From: Peribacillus simplex
Lineage (GTDB): Bacteria > Bacillota > Bacilli > Bacillales > DSM-1321
Length of the DNA: 64,000 nucleotides
NCBI RefSeq assembly: GCF_001542915.1
Contig: NZ_LNNH01000019.1
Span: 1-64,000 of the forward strand
Direction of reading: 5' to 3'
Position numbers and translations under genes: made by a program
In this document: piece after piece, positions 36,262-45,896 of the stretch
Layout of the letters: the number at the start of each line of letters is the position of its first letter
How positions within the stretch are numbered: position 1 is the first letter of the stretch
Notes under the pieces: model-generated
The model's input: the letters and a program-made list of their open reading frames with translations, nothing else
The model's database searches: none
Told to the model about the DNA's origin: nothing

Positions 36262-37692
36262 ATGGCAATGAAAACGAGCTCGGCCACGTTTAAAGAACGG
36301 GTGGATGAAGGAATACATAATGATTTTATGCGCATGGCCGTATCGAGTGCCCAAGAACGATTGCATGGACGGAGGCTGACGGCGGTTGATGAATTGGGCA
36401 ATTGGGAGGATTGGCGTTCCCTTGGGCAAGAAATCCGGCAGCATGTCCTCGCCAACCTTGACTTCTATTTGCACCAGCTTGCAGCAAATGTTTCGAAACG
36501 GGGCGGTCACGTTTTTTTCGCGGAGACGGCTGAAGAAGCAAGCGGTTACATCAAGGATGTGATTGTGGATAAGAAGGCCAAGAAAATCGTGAAATCCAAA
36601 TCGATGGTCACCGAAGAGATCAATTTGAATGCTTCCCTTGAAGCGATTGGCCTCGATGTCGTGGAAACGGATCTTGGCGAATACATATTACAGGTGGATG
36701 ATCATGATCCCCCTTCCCATATCGTCGCACCTGCCCTTCATAAAAACAAAGAACAAATTAGGGATGTTTTCATAGAGAAGCTTGCCTATACCCAAACCGA
36801 AAAACCGGAAGAACTAACCGCCCATGTCCGAGGCATCCTCCGAAAGGATTTCCTAAGCGCCGATGTGGGGATTACGGGCTGTAATTTTGCAATAGCGGAA
36901 ACCGGTTCAATTGGTTTGGTGACCAATGAAGGGAATGCCGATTTGGTCACTGCCCTTCCCAAAACGCAAATTACCGTGATGGGAATGGAACGGCTTGTCC
37001 CCACTTTCGATGAATTCGAGGTCCTTGTCAGTCTATTGACAAGAAGCGCCGTCGGTCAACGATTGACCAGCTACATCACTGCTCTCACCGGCCCGCGGGA
37101 TGAAGGCGATGTCGACGGCCCCGAGGAATTCCATCTGGTGATCGTCGATAACGGACGTTCCTCCATATTAGGAACCGAGTTTCAATCCGTCCTGCAATGC
37201 ATCCGCTGTGCTGCCTGCATTAATGTATGCCCGGTTTATCGCCAGGTTGGCGGCCATTCATACGGATCCATTTATCCGGGGCCAATCGGGGCCGTGCTAT
37301 CCCCCTTGCTCGGAGGATATGATGATTTCAAGGAGCTTCCATATGCGTCGACTCTCTGTGCAGCCTGCACAGATGCCTGTCCGGTCAAGATTCCGCTTCA
37401 CGATCTACTAAGAAAGCATCGTGAAGTCATAGTGGAAAAGGAAAAAATGGCTCCATTTTCAGAAAAGATGGCGATGAAGGCATTCGGGATCGGGGCAGCT
37501 TCCCCCATGCTTTATAAGTTCGGTTCCAAAATGGTCCCTTCTGCCATGTCTCCTTTCAAAACGGGAGACAGCATCTCAAAAGGGCCGGGGCCGCTGAAAA
37601 ATTGGACGGAAAGCCGTGAGTTTCCTGCGCCAGGTAAAGAGAGCTTTCGGGACTGGTTCAAACATCGTGAGAAGGGGGGAAACCCATCATGA
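36262..37692 (+). CDS. lutB: Lactate utilisation protein B
   Basis: Largest LutABC subunit: an LUD domain followed by two [4Fe-4S] motifs ([12 protein letters not shown] near 313 and CAACTDACP near 370). It is a ferredoxin-like electron carrier for lactate oxidation. The 476-aa length matches B. subtilis LutB (479). It is preceded by AAGGAGG and overlaps lutC by 4 bases (ATGA), so translation is coupled. Confidence 0.95.
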   Translation: MAMKTSSATFKERVDEGIHNDFMRMAVSSAQERLHGRRLTAVDELGNWEDWRSLGQEIRQHVLANLDFYLHQLAANVSKRGGHVFFAETAEEASGYIKDVIVDKKAKKIVKSKSMVTEEINLNASLEAIGLDVVETDLGEYILQVDDHDPPSHIVAPALHKNKEQIRDVFIEKLAYTQTEKPEELTAHVRGILRKDFLSADVGITGCNFAIAETGSIGLVTNEGNADLVTALPKTQITVMGMERLVPTFDEFEVLVSLLTRSAVGQRLTSYITALTGPRDEGDVDGPEEFHLVIVDNGRSSILGTEFQSVLQCIRCAACINVCPVYRQVGGHSYGSIYPGPIGAVLSPLLGGYDDFKELPYASTLCAACTDACPVKIPLHDLLRKHREVIVEKEKMAPFSEKMAMKAFGIGAASPMLYKFGSKMVPSAMSPFKTGDSISKGPGPLKNWTESREFPAPGKESFRDWFKHREKGGNPS

Positions 37693-38390
37693 AGGGGACC
37701 ATCCATAATGAAGGGACGTTCTTAGCCAATATTGCCAAAAACCTAGGAAGGCCTCTTATAACCGAAGGGATTTCACCGCCCGTTTGGAAGAACGCCCCTC
37801 AAAGGGAGGTTTTGAAACATGCGACACCAAATGATCTTGTCGAGGAATTGCAGGAACAATGCAAACGGGTCCATACCGATTTTCACCTGACTGATACAAC
37901 GCAAGTGAAGCATCGGTTGAATCAGGTGATCGAGCAGCTTGGTAACGGCCCCTTGATCATCCCGAACGACGATCGATTTTCAGAGTATGAATTGGATGAA
38001 TTATTATTGGAAAAAGACACGTTTGTATGGGACCATCACGCAGGCAGAAAAAACATCGAAAAAGCCGAGCGTGCAAACATCGGAATCACATTCAGTGAAA
38101 TGACGCTGGCAGAATCAGCGACCGTTGTCTTGTTCAGCAGCAAGGATCATGGCCGATCCATCAGCTTCCTTCCCTCCTGCCATATTTCGATCATCCCGAA
38201 AAGCACGATCATTGCGCGAATGACCCAAGCTGCAGCGGCCATCCGTTCAAAAGTCGCCCGTGGTGAAGTCGTTCCTTCCTGCATTAATTTCATAACGGGA
38301 CCGAGCAATTCGGCCGATATCGAAATGGATCTTGTCGTTGGCGTCCACGGGCCCATCAAGGCGGTCTATATCGTCATCGAAGATAAATAG
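37689..38390 (+). CDS. lutC: Lactate utilisation protein C
   Basis: Third LutABC subunit. The 233-aa protein is an LUD domain with a family-typical C-terminus ([22 protein letters not shown]). The exact chemical role of the subunit is not established. The start overlaps the lutB stop, and AGGGGGG lies upstream. A strong terminator follows. Confidence 0.94.
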   Translation: MKGTIHNEGTFLANIAKNLGRPLITEGISPPVWKNAPQREVLKHATPNDLVEELQEQCKRVHTDFHLTDTTQVKHRLNQVIEQLGNGPLIIPNDDRFSEYELDELLLEKDTFVWDHHAGRKNIEKAERANIGITFSEMTLAESATVVLFSSKDHGRSISFLPSCHISIIPKSTIIARMTQAAAAIRSKVARGEVVPSCINFITGPSNSADIEMDLVVGVHGPIKAVYIVIEDK

Positions 38391-38405
38391 ATGTTAGTAA
38401 TAGAA

Positions 38406-38445
38406 AAGGGAGTGGACTTTTTTCACGTCCACTCCCTTACTATTT
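38406..38445. terminator. lutABC terminator
   Basis: A perfect 12-bp stem (38406-38417 with 38427-38438) followed by ACTATTTTT. It lies between the convergent lutC and ysdC genes and can serve both. Confidence 0.85.
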
Positions 38446-38454
38446 TTCCCGATT

Positions 38455-39540
38455 TTATTCGTAAATGATTCGATCTACGGCTTCACGGTCCAAGCGTTTG
38501 ATCACTTCGACAATGAGTTTGACCGCATTCTCGTAATCGTCCCGGTGCAGCATGGCTGCATGCGAATGAATGTAGCGGGTTGCAATCGTGATCGCCAATG
38601 CAGGCACTCCATTCGCCGTCAAGTGGATGGAGCCGGCATCTGTCCCACCGCCTGGAATCGATTCATATTGATAAGGAATATTCATTTCATCGGCCGTGTC
38701 GGTGACGAAATCGCGCAACCCCTTATGTGCCACCATCGATGCATCATATATGACGATTTGCGGGCCGTCCCCCATTTTACTCATCGCTTCTTTATCGGAT
38801 ATCCCCGGTGTATCACCTGCAATACCGACATCGACGGCAAAACCGATATCCGGCTGGATCTTGAATGTCGATGTTTTCGAGCCGCGCAGTCCCACTTCTT
38901 CCTGCACCGCACCGATCCCGTAGACGACATTGGGATGTTCGCTATCCTTCAGCTGCTTCAGCACATCTATGGCGATGGCACAGCCAATGCGATTATCCCA
39001 AGCTTTGGCAAGCAGCATCTTCTCATTATTCATGACCGTGAACTCGAAATATGGCACGACCATGTCCCCTGGCTTGACGCCCCATTCTTTAACTTCTTCC
39101 TTGCTTGATGCCCCTATATCAATGAACATATCCTTAATATCGATTGGCTTTTTCCTCGCTTCGGCTGACAGGATATGCGGCGGTTTGGAACCGATGATGC
39201 CGGTTACATCGCCTTTACCCGTCACGATCGTCACGCGTTGGGCAAGCATCACCTGCGACCACCAGCCTCCTACAGGCTGAAAGCGCAAAAATCCTTTTTC
39301 ATCGATTTGGGTGATCATGAAGCCGACTTCGTCCATATGGCCAGTGACCACGATCTTCGGACCGTTTGCGTCACCCGTCTTCATGGCAATCAGGCTTCCC
39401 AACCCATCACTGGAAATTTCATCGGCATAAGGTGTTATGTATTCAGCCATCACGTTTCTTACTTCACTTTCATTGCCTGCAATGCCTTTGGCATCCGTTA
39501 AGTCCCGCAGCATTCGTAACGTTTCATCCAATTGAGCCAT
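38455..39540 (-). CDS. ysdC: M42-family aminopeptidase
   Basis: Cytosolic metallo-aminopeptidase of the glutamyl-aminopeptidase/endoglucanase M family. The 361-aa protein has metal-binding segments [11 protein letters not shown] (near 65), [10 protein letters not shown] (Asp near 180), [12 protein letters not shown] (Glu pair near 213) and a late HSHAAM histidine. Length equals B. subtilis YsdC. Natural substrates are unknown. A single-gene unit converging with lutC. Confidence 0.94.
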   Translation of the reverse strand: MAQLDETLRMLRDLTDAKGIAGNESEVRNVMAEYITPYADEISSDGLGSLIAMKTGDANGPKIVVTGHMDEVGFMITQIDEKGFLRFQPVGGWWSQVMLAQRVTIVTGKGDVTGIIGSKPPHILSAEARKKPIDIKDMFIDIGASSKEEVKEWGVKPGDMVVPYFEFTVMNNEKMLLAKAWDNRIGCAIAIDVLKQLKDSEHPNVVYGIGAVQEEVGLRGSKTSTFKIQPDIGFAVDVGIAGDTPGISDKEAMSKMGDGPQIVIYDASMVAHKGLRDFVTDTADEMNIPYQYESIPGGGTDAGSIHLTANGVPALAITIATRYIHSHAAMLHRDDYENAVKLIVEVIKRLDREAVDRIIYE

Positions 39541-39604
39541 CCTTTTACCTCCCTATTCCTTACATCACAAGGATAATTATACAAAAAATCGATTGCATAA
39601 ACAA

Positions 39605-40099
39605 TCAGTAGCCTTGCTTTTGGCGTTCATAGTTCACTTCATTCTTGCTCACGTATGCCTGTTCCACATCCGCTGCGGAAAATCCGAGCATTTCCCCTAA
39701 AGATAGATACTCCGCAAATACCTTTTGATACGATGATTCGGTCAATTTTGTACGGAATTCACTGATATGGCCATAAATCGCAATGAATTGAGCCGTCAGA
39801 TCGGCCTCGTGCTTTTTGGTGTCCAATCCGATTTCCGGTACGAAACCAAGTTCGATTCCGAGAGACAGAATGAAATGAATGCCATCCACGTATTCAGCCA
39901 ATATCGTCTCTTTCTCGGCAGGACCTTTAAGGCTCCAGAATTTAAAGCATCTCGTTTCATTGGCCAGCTCCCCAAGCTCCACCAGAAGGGCGAGAACCTT
40001 CCGTTCAATCAAGTTTTCAGCACCCAAATCATGCTTCGCTTGAATATGTTCATCCAAACCCGCCTGCATGTCCAATAATCTTCCTATGTTCATTTTCAT
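39605..40099 (-). CDS. Dimeric dUTP diphosphatase
   Basis: All-alpha NTP pyrophosphatase that removes dUTP and makes dUMP. The 164-aa protein (from the ATG at 40099) shows the MazG-superfamily metal motif ExxE (LVELGELANE, then CFKFW) and the later ExxD-type segment (LAEYVDGIHFILSLG). The three closely spaced starts (GTG 40102, ATG 40099, ATG 40093) all have weak ribosome sites, so the exact start is uncertain. It is divergent from ysdB; B. subtilis has a trimeric dUTPase instead, on prophages. Confidence 0.88.
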   Translation of the reverse strand: MKMNIGRLLDMQAGLDEHIQAKHDLGAENLIERKVLALLVELGELANETRCFKFWSLKGPAEKETILAEYVDGIHFILSLGIELGFVPEIGLDTKKHEADLTAQFIAIYGHISEFRTKLTESSYQKVFAEYLSLGEMLGFSAADVEQAYVSKNEVNYERQKQGY

Positions 40100-40140
40100 C
40101 ACTACTTTCTGTCATCATCCATTAAATTATAACAAATAAA

Positions 40141-40166
40141 TGAAACTTATTAAAAACCCATACGTA
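40141..40166 (+). promoter_or_regulatory. SigW promoter of ysdB
   Basis: -35 TGAAAC (40141-40146), a 16-base spacer and -10 CGTA (40163-40166), a full match to the SigW consensus. It lies 37 bases upstream of the ysdB start. B. subtilis ysdB is also a SigW regulon member. Confidence 0.88.
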
Positions 40167-40202
40167 AATGAAGGGAATCACTCTGTTTAGGGAGGTAGCT
40201 CC

Positions 40203-40586
40203 ATGGTATTGATCATGCGGTTCGTTCTTTTGGCTCTTATCATCTTCTTCATATACACAGTCATCAAATACCTATCGAACCCGAAAAGAAAATTAGAGCT
40301 GGCACATGAACAGAAAAAGTATTTTCTTCTCGACGATACAGCCAATATCCGCAAGAATTTTTTGTTGACGTATAACGGGGTCATGTTTGAAGGGGAAAAG
40401 TATTTAGGAACGACGGAACGCTCCTTCGAGATCATATCGATCTTCATATGGCCTAAAACGGTCGCCGGATTGAAAGGCTTGAAGAGAAATGACTTCTTGA
40501 AAATCGAGACAGCGATAAAAAGACAATATCCCGATGCGGTTATCGATTGGAAAAGTCCGGTTAAGGAATTTTTGAAAAAAGAATGA
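40203..40586 (+). CDS. ysdB: SigW-controlled membrane-anchored protein YsdB
   Basis: A 127-aa protein with one N-terminal membrane helix (LIMRFVLLALIIFFIYTVI) and a soluble C-terminal domain (NPKRKLELAHEQKKYFLLDD, then RKNFLLTYNGVMFEGEKYLG). It is homologous to B. subtilis YsdB, whose function is unknown but which is induced by envelope stress. GGGAGG precedes the ATG. The promoter is a SigW type. Confidence 0.9.
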   Translation: MVLIMRFVLLALIIFFIYTVIKYLSNPKRKLELAHEQKKYFLLDDTANIRKNFLLTYNGVMFEGEKYLGTTERSFEIISIFIWPKTVAGLKGLKRNDFLKIETAIKRQYPDAVIDWKSPVKEFLKKE

Positions 40587-40595
40587 CAGGCACGC

Positions 40596-40634
40596 ATGAA
40601 GAGCCTTGAGGGAAATGCACTCAAGGCTCTTCAT
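40596..40634. terminator. Hairpin between ysdB and the TVP38 gene
   Basis: A perfect 15-bp stem (40596-40610 with 40620-40634) around a 9-base loop, between two convergent genes. Neither strand has a U-run after the stem, so it is a hairpin of uncertain strength as a terminator. Confidence 0.55.
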
Positions 40635-41204
40635 CTATTCATGTGATCGGAAGAATTCCTTCCAGGGAACGACGGTTTGCTTCTCCCTCAATAAATAGAG
40701 CAAGACGGTTAGGGATAATAAAATGATGACGATCAGCGTCGGGCTGAAATCTGCAATATAGTGGCCAAATACCGTGTAGACGAAGGCAACGGGGATATTA
40801 GTCATGAAGGATAGGTAAAAATAATTTTTCAACCCTTTATTCGATTCCAATAAGCATAGCGACAATAAATAGAAATGGATGAACGGGATGAGCCGCAGCA
40901 CGGCAATCTGCCGGCTGTTCAGCTTCCGGTTTCCGAATAGCTTATTCTTAAGCCGCAGAAGCTTATCCTTGGTTTTTGGAAATTTGCCTATCACGAAATA
41001 AAAGACCATGCTCGATAACGTCAAGCCGATTATCGAATAAATGGTTCCGAAAGCTGCCCCGAATAACACCCCGCCTGATATGCAGACGACAATGACGGGA
41101 ATGAATAAAAATTGCCGTAACAAATGAAACGTGATAAAAATCAATGGTGCGAACACACTGCCGGATTGAACGTAGCTCATCACAAGTGTCAGTTTATCAT
41201 TCAT
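40635..41204 (-). CDS. TVP38/TMEM64 family membrane protein
   Basis: A 189-aa protein with five or six hydrophobic segments and the VTT-domain pattern (FIPVIVVCISGGVLFGAAFGTIYSIIG; later LRLIPFIHF). Related B. subtilis proteins include YtxB. Family members are thought to act in lipid or membrane traffic, but the role here is unknown. The ATG at 41204 has GGAGGGAG; an earlier in-frame start has none. It lies downstream of ysdA in the same direction. Confidence 0.85.
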   Translation of the reverse strand: MNDKLTLVMSYVQSGSVFAPLIFITFHLLRQFLFIPVIVVCISGGVLFGAAFGTIYSIIGLTLSSMVFYFVIGKFPKTKDKLLRLKNKLFGNRKLNSRQIAVLRLIPFIHFYLLSLCLLESNKGLKNYFYLSFMTNIPVAFVYTVFGHYIADFSPTLIVIILLSLTVLLYLLREKQTVVPWKEFFRSHE

Positions 41205-41268
41205 GTTCTCCCTCCAGCTACTCTTTGCTGCTTCCTTCAAGCATATACATTAAATGGGCTTCATATGA

Positions 41269-41541
41269 CTATTGAATAAATATCTTGATGATTAAGCCTA
41301 TCTGGATGACCATCAACAGGGGCAGGCCCCATTTGAATGCAGCATGCTTCGTCTTATGGCGAAAATGCCTCATCCCCAAAAATGATCCTGTCCCTCCGCC
41401 GATGAACGCCCAAAACCATAGTGTCTTTTCACTGATCCGGTATTCGCGGGCACGCGCTTTCCTTTTGTCGATTCCCATTATCGCAAATCCGATGATGTTT
41501 GTGATGACCATATACGCCACGATGATCCATACTCCCTGCAT
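41269..41541 (-). CDS. ysdA: DUF1294 family membrane protein
   Basis: A 90-aa protein with two or three membrane segments and the DUF1294 core (GFAIMGIDKRKARAREYRISEKTLW, then GTGSFLGM). It matches B. subtilis YsdA (89 aa), function unknown. The ATG at 41541 has AAAGGAGG; a longer frame would run into the rplT terminator. It follows rplT. Confidence 0.9.
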   Translation of the reverse strand: MQGVWIIVAYMVITNIIGFAIMGIDKRKARAREYRISEKTLWFWAFIGGGTGSFLGMRHFRHKTKHAAFKWGLPLLMVIQIGLIIKIFIQ

Positions 41542-41564
41542 CCCGATTTCCTCCTTTTCTATGT

Positions 41565-41594
41565 AAAAAGCCACCCTCTAGAAAAGAGAGTGGC
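41565..41594 (-). terminator. infC-rpmI-rplT terminator
   Basis: Minus-strand stem AGCCACTCTC/GGGTGGCT-type hairpin followed by TTTTT, 15 bases past the rplT stop codon. Confidence 0.85.
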
Positions 41595-41609
41595 TGATAT
41601 CAGTCAGAC

Positions 41610-41969
41610 TTATTTGTCTAATTGTTGTTTAGCAGCAGTTGCTAATTGAGCAAAAGCTTGTTCGTCAGCAACAGCAAGATCAGCAAGCATTTTGCGGTTC
41701 ACTTCGATACCAGCAAGCTTTAGACCATGCATTAAACGGCTGTAAGAAAGACCGTTGATGCGTGCAGCTGCGTTGATACGAGTGATCCAAAGTTTGCGGA
41801 AATCACGTTTCTTTTGACGACGGTCACGGAAAGCATAGTTTCCTGACTTCATTACTTGTTGGTTAGCTACTTTGAAAAGAATATGTTTCGCGCCATAGTA
41901 ACCTTTAGCTAATTTTATTACCTTTTTACGACGTTTGCGAGTAACAGTACCGCCTTTTACACGTGGCAT
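41610..41969 (-). CDS. rplT: Ribosomal protein L20
   Basis: Early-assembly 50S protein that also binds the leader of its own operon to cause attenuation in Bacillus. The 119-aa product has the family signature ([37 protein letters not shown] region, very basic) and ends normally. AGGAGGG precedes the ATG. Last gene of infC-rpmI-rplT. Confidence 0.98.
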   Translation of the reverse strand: MPRVKGGTVTRKRRKKVIKLAKGYYGAKHILFKVANQQVMKSGNYAFRDRRQKKRDFRKLWITRINAAARINGLSYSRLMHGLKLAGIEVNRKMLADLAVADEQAFAQLATAAKQQLDK

Positions 41970-42004
41970 GTTATTTCCCTCCTATTTAACTCGATAAATC
42001 GAAC

Positions 42005-42205
42005 TTATTTAATGTTGTCTAACATATGACGAATACGTTTGAAGTCACCTTTGCTTACAAGGCTAGCTTTGCGAAGCTTACGCTTTTGCTTAGTAGATTT
42101 GTTAGCAAATAAATGGCTTGTGTAAGCGTTAGAACGCTTAAGTTTGCCGGATCCAGTCTTTTTGAAACGTTTAGCAGACCCGCGGTGAGTTTTCATTTTA
42201 GGCAT
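42005..42205 (-). CDS. rpmI: Ribosomal protein L35
   Basis: A 66-aa highly basic 50S protein ([20 protein letters not shown] start is diagnostic). It has GAGGAGG upstream and lies between infC and rplT in the conserved order. Confidence 0.98.
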   Translation of the reverse strand: MPKMKTHRGSAKRFKKTGSGKLKRSNAYTSHLFANKSTKQKRKLRKASLVSKGDFKRIRHMLDNIK

Positions 42206-42239
42206 AAGGTATTCCTCCTCATTACAAATTACTTTACAA

Positions 42240-42755
42240 TTACTTTTCAGCTTTTGGTGCTAAGATGATGAACATGCTGCGTCCATCCATTTTTGGATGT
42301 TGCTCGATTGTAGCCACTTCTTTACATGCTTCAGAAAAACGAACGAGTACACGTTGACCAATTTCCTTATGCGTAATGGCACGTCCTTTGAATCGGATAG
42401 AAGCTTTTACTTTATCGCCTTTTTCAAGGAATTTAATACCGTTGCGAAGCTTCGTATTGAAATCATGTTCTTCAATCGTCGGGCTCAAGCGAACCTCTTT
42501 CAGACTGATGACTTTTTGATTCTTACGTGCTTCCTTGTCTTTCTTTTGCTGCTCGAAGCGGTGTTTTCCGTAGTCCATGATCCGGGCTACCGGAGGCTTT
42601 GCATTTGCAGCAACTAAAACTAGATCAAGATTTACACGAGCGGCAATTTCCAATGCTTCGAATTTCGTTTTAATTCCAAGTTGTTCTCCGTTTTGGTCAA
42701 TAAGACGAACTTCACGGGCTCGGATGCCCTCGTTTACCATCGCGTCTTTACTAAT
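42240..42755 (-). CDS. infC: Translation initiation factor IF-3 with ATT start
   Basis: Binds the 30S subunit, prevents premature 50S joining and proofreads the start codon. I place the start at an ATT codon (42753-42755): GGAGGT lies 8 bases upstream, and the N-terminus then reads (M)[14 protein letters not shown], which aligns with B. subtilis IF-3 (MISKDFIINEQIRARE). The first in-frame ATG is five codons later and has no ribosome site. The 171-aa protein has both IF-3 domains (linker [12 protein letters not shown]-terminal GKDKV- and [10 protein letters not shown]-type segments). An AUU start is the classical device for IF-3 self-control. Confidence 0.95.
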   Translation of the reverse strand: MSKDAMVNEGIRAREVRLIDQNGEQLGIKTKFEALEIAARVNLDLVLVAANAKPPVARIMDYGKHRFEQQKKDKEARKNQKVISLKEVRLSPTIEEHDFNTKLRNGIKFLEKGDKVKASIRFKGRAITHKEIGQRVLVRFSEACKEVATIEQHPKMDGRSMFIILAPKAEK

Positions 42756-42843
42756 AGTTAGCCACCTCCAAAGATATTGGCGAATACGAATATTTGAATC
42801 AATTCGGTCACGCTCACAACTCGCTTACAGGATATAATCATAA

Positions 42844-43000
42844 TAAAAAAGTGTGGATGCATGCTGCACCCACACTGATAGACTCATTCAGAAAGATCCA
42901 AATAATCAAATCATGACCTGTTAACTGCATTGCTTGCGTCAACCAGGTGAGAAGCGGGTGCTTCTTCTTTTCCTCAAACACGTATTCAATTCACTTTAGA
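42844..43000 (-). promoter_or_regulatory. L20 leader of infC-rpmI-rplT
   Basis: A transcribed leader between a SigA promoter and infC. It ends in a strong intrinsic terminator (AGTGTGG.TGC paired with GCA.CCACACT, 42850-42877, then T6). Upstream are segments able to form the alternative L20-binding fold (ACCCGCTTCTCACCTGGTTGA region). It matches the position and form of the known Bacillus L20 attenuator, in which L20 binding favours termination. Confidence 0.88.
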
Positions 43001-43030
43001 AATATATCATAAACACTGATGACTTGTCAA
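43001..43030 (-). promoter_or_regulatory. infC operon SigA promoter
   Basis: Minus-strand -35 TTGACA (43025-43030) and -10 TATATT (43001-43006, 18-base spacer) or ATATAT (17-base spacer). Confidence 0.7.
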
Positions 43031-43102
43031 ATGCTAATTTTATTCGTTTTTCACAACAAAATTAATATTATCAGACATTCTGTTATTTGACAATACGTTT
43101 TT

Positions 43103-43597
43103 TCAAAGTAATTTGGACAAAACATATTCATCATGATACATTCCATCAAAAAACAGCGATTCACGCTTTACGCCTTCTTGTTCGAACTCCATCTTAGCAT
43201 ACAGCGAGAGGGCATGAACATTATTTGCGATGACGGACAATTCAAGGCGCCGGATTCCGTTTAGGCGGGCAAACTCCTCCATTTCCTGGAATAGCCTCGA
43301 CCCGATGCCTTTCCCCCGCTCACCTTCCTTAATGCCGATGACGATCTTGGCTGAATGCCTCGTTCTTTCGAGCCCGTTCCCGACTAACAGTAAATAACCA
43401 TGCAAATCATGGCCGCTTGCAGCAACAAGGAATACGGAATGGGGATTTTTTTCGATTTGCTCGATTTGTTTTTCCATTTGGATGTTCGTCGCTTTTCTTT
43501 CACCGGGGTTGAACAGCATAAACCCTGAATCTTCAACATGATTGAACAAAGCTGCCAACTCCTCCGCATCTTTCCCCGAAGCCTTTCTGATTTCCAT
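43103..43597 (-). CDS. GNAT family N-acetyltransferase
   Basis: A 164-aa acetyltransferase with the acetyl-CoA motif A (IGIKEGERGKGIGSRLFQEM: R-x-x-G-x-G) and a C-terminal beta-strand pattern (NNVHALSLYAKMEFEQEGV) as in RimJ/RimL-like enzymes. The substrate cannot be predicted. It lies between thrS and the infC operon. The infC promoter is just downstream on the same strand. I do not know a fixed B. subtilis counterpart at this place. Confidence 0.85.
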   Translation of the reverse strand: MEIRKASGKDAEELAALFNHVEDSGFMLFNPGERKATNIQMEKQIEQIEKNPHSVFLVAASGHDLHGYLLLVGNGLERTRHSAKIVIGIKEGERGKGIGSRLFQEMEEFARLNGIRRLELSVIANNVHALSLYAKMEFEQEGVKRESLFFDGMYHDEYVLSKLL

Positions 43598-43640
43598 TTG
43601 CCGCCGCTCCCCCTTTGCTTGATAACGAGTTAGTCAAATG

Positions 43641-43811
43641 TTACGAGTTTTCTTTTGCTTTCTTCTTTTTCTCGATCGAGTCCCAGGAAAAGAGGATGAT
43701 CCAAAAAAGCAGGACCGGGACAATCGCATACTGGCGGTAATCGTCCAACACCAATAAAATGATGATGGCAAGAAATGTTGGCCCGAATAGATATGAGAAT
43801 TTCTTCTTCAT
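43641..43811 (-). CDS. Small two-helix membrane protein (unrecognised)
   Basis: A 56-aa protein: lysine-rich start (MKKKFSYLFG), two hydrophobic stretches (PTFLAIIILLVLD and YAIVPVLLFWIILF) and a lysine-rich tail (EKKKKAKENS). It is probably a small inner-membrane protein with both ends inside. The ATG at 43811 has AAGGAGGG; a start six codons earlier would need that ribosome site as coding sequence. It precedes the GNAT gene by 43 bases. No function can be given. Confidence 0.75.
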   Translation of the reverse strand: MKKKFSYLFGPTFLAIIILLVLDDYRQYAIVPVLLFWIILFSWDSIEKKKKAKENS

Positions 43812-43862
43812 TCTGACCCTCCTTTTCAATGTTGTGGTGGTCTCATTTTATCATGACTGAAT

Positions 43863-43897
43863 GAAAAGAGGGACACAACTTATGTGCCCCTCTTTTG
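43863..43897. terminator. thrS terminator
   Basis: Stem AAAAGAGGG.CACA paired with TGTG.CCCTCTTTT immediately beyond the thrS stop codon. A- and T-rich arms suit both directions. Confidence 0.88.
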
Positions 43898-43900
43898 CCA

Positions 43901-45832
43901 TTAGCGGCTTGCTTCCGCTTTAATGGATGCAACGAAATCTTCAAAAGCGATCGTTTCCGATTTTTGTTCACCGTATTTACGCACATTCACACTGCCTTCT
44001 TTGGCCTCATTGTCGCCAACAACCAGCATGTAAGGGATTTTTTGCATTTGCGCTTCACGGATCTTGTAACCGATTTTCTCGTCACGTGTATCCAGATCGA
44101 CGCGAATGCCTTGCGCCTTAAGTTTTTCCTGCACTTCTTTCGCATAATCCAAATGCACTTCAGGAGAGACCGGAATCACTTGTGCCTGGATAGGTGCCAG
44201 CCAAGTCGGGAATGCTCCCTTATATTCTTCGATCAAGTATGCGACGAAGCGTTCCATTGTCGAAACGACACCGCGGTGGATGACGACCGGACGGTGCTGC
44301 TTGCCATCTTCCCCGACATAGTTAAGATCAAAACGCTCAGGAAGCAAGAAATCGAGCTGAACAGTGGAAAGCGTTTCGTCCTTTCCTAAGGCAGTACGCA
44401 CTTGAACATCAAGCTTAGGACCGTAGAATGCCGCTTCACCTTCCGCTTCGAAATAATCCAATCCAAGTTCGTCCATGGCATCTTTTAACATGCCCTGCGC
44501 TTTTTCCCACATCGCATCATCATCAAAATACTTTTCTGTATCTTGCGGATCGCGATAAGACAAACGGAATGAATAATCCTTGATATCGAAATCTTTATAT
44601 ACTTCGAGGACAAGGTTGACAACACGCTTGAACTCTTCTTTGATTTGATCGGGACGGACGAATATGTGCGCATCATTCAATGTCATCCCGCGTACACGCT
44701 GAAGGCCGGAAAGCGCACCTGACATTTCATAGCGGTGCATCAAGCCAAGCTCGGCGATCCGGATCGGCAGTTCGCGGTAACTGTGGATACTGTTTTTATA
44801 TACCATCATGTGATGCGGGCAGTTCATCGGACGTAAAACGAGCTGTTCGTTTTCCATCTCCATGACCGGGAACATGCCGTCCTGGTAATGATCCCAGTGT
44901 CCGGATGTTTTATATAGGTCCACGCTTCCCATTACAGGTGTGTAGACATGGTCATAACCCAGACGTTCTTCCTTATCGACGATATACCTTTCGATCGTCC
45001 GGCGAATGGTCGCGCCTTTCGGCAGCCACATCGGCAGCCCTTGCCCGACTTTTTGTGAGCTCATGAACAAGTCCAGTTCCTTGCCGATTTTCCGGTGATC
45101 CCGTTCCTTGGCTTCTTCGAGGAAGCGCAGATGCTCGGCCAGTTCTTCTTTCTTATAGAACGCCGTTCCGTATATACGCTGAAGCATTTTGTTTTTGCTA
45201 TCGCCTCTCCAATAAGCACCAGCGATGCTCAAAAGCTTGAATTCCTTGATCTTCCCAGTTGATGGAACGTGAATTCCGCGGCAAAGGTCAAAGAATTCCC
45301 CTTGCTCATAGAGCGTTACTTGCTGATCGGCAGGAATCGCATCGATCAGCTCCAATTTATACTCATCGCCAATTTCTTTAAAACGGGAAATGGCTTCATC
45401 ACGACTGACCTCGATACGGGAGATTTCCAAGTTCTCATTAACGATTTTCTTCATTTCTTTTTCAATCAATGGAAGATCTTCGGGAGTCAATGATTCCTCT
45501 AAATCGATATCATAGTAAAAACCGCCCTCGATGACTGGTCCCACACCGAATTTAGCATGTTTGTACAAGCGCTTGATGGCTTGGGCCATTAAATGAGCTG
45601 TACTGTGACGCAGTACTTCAAGTGCATCCTGTGCGTCCTGTGTGACGATTTCAATCGTCCCGTCCTCTAAAAGCGGACGTTTCAAGTCATATAATTCCCC
45701 ATTGAATTTTCCGGCAATGGATTTTTTCCTTAAGCCAGGACTGATCGATTGCGCGATTTCTTCAGTTGTTGTGCCTTTGGCAAACTCCTTAACCGCTCCG
45801 TCAGGAAAAGATATTTTCAATAATTCAGACAT
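43901..45832 (-). CDS. thrS: Threonine-tRNA ligase
   Basis: Class II synthetase for tRNA-Thr. The 643-aa protein has an N-terminal TGS domain (about 1-63) and an HxxxH editing domain ([12 protein letters not shown]). The catalytic core has [11 protein letters not shown] (zinc Cys), [18 protein letters not shown] (motif 2) and the late [11 protein letters not shown] (motif 3). A C-terminal anticodon domain follows. Length equals B. subtilis ThrS. The T-box leader upstream controls it. Confidence 0.98.
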   Translation of the reverse strand: MSELLKISFPDGAVKEFAKGTTTEEIAQSISPGLRKKSIAGKFNGELYDLKRPLLEDGTIEIVTQDAQDALEVLRHSTAHLMAQAIKRLYKHAKFGVGPVIEGGFYYDIDLEESLTPEDLPLIEKEMKKIVNENLEISRIEVSRDEAISRFKEIGDEYKLELIDAIPADQQVTLYEQGEFFDLCRGIHVPSTGKIKEFKLLSIAGAYWRGDSKNKMLQRIYGTAFYKKEELAEHLRFLEEAKERDHRKIGKELDLFMSSQKVGQGLPMWLPKGATIRRTIERYIVDKEERLGYDHVYTPVMGSVDLYKTSGHWDHYQDGMFPVMEMENEQLVLRPMNCPHHMMVYKNSIHSYRELPIRIAELGLMHRYEMSGALSGLQRVRGMTLNDAHIFVRPDQIKEEFKRVVNLVLEVYKDFDIKDYSFRLSYRDPQDTEKYFDDDAMWEKAQGMLKDAMDELGLDYFEAEGEAAFYGPKLDVQVRTALGKDETLSTVQLDFLLPERFDLNYVGEDGKQHRPVVIHRGVVSTMERFVAYLIEEYKGAFPTWLAPIQAQVIPVSPEVHLDYAKEVQEKLKAQGIRVDLDTRDEKIGYKIREAQMQKIPYMLVVGDNEAKEGSVNVRKYGEQKSETIAFEDFVASIKAEASR

Positions 45833-45896
45833 TCAGTTTCACTCCCTCTAATTGTTCAGACAAATTCCTTGCAGGCGGCTGATTCCAATCCAACAC

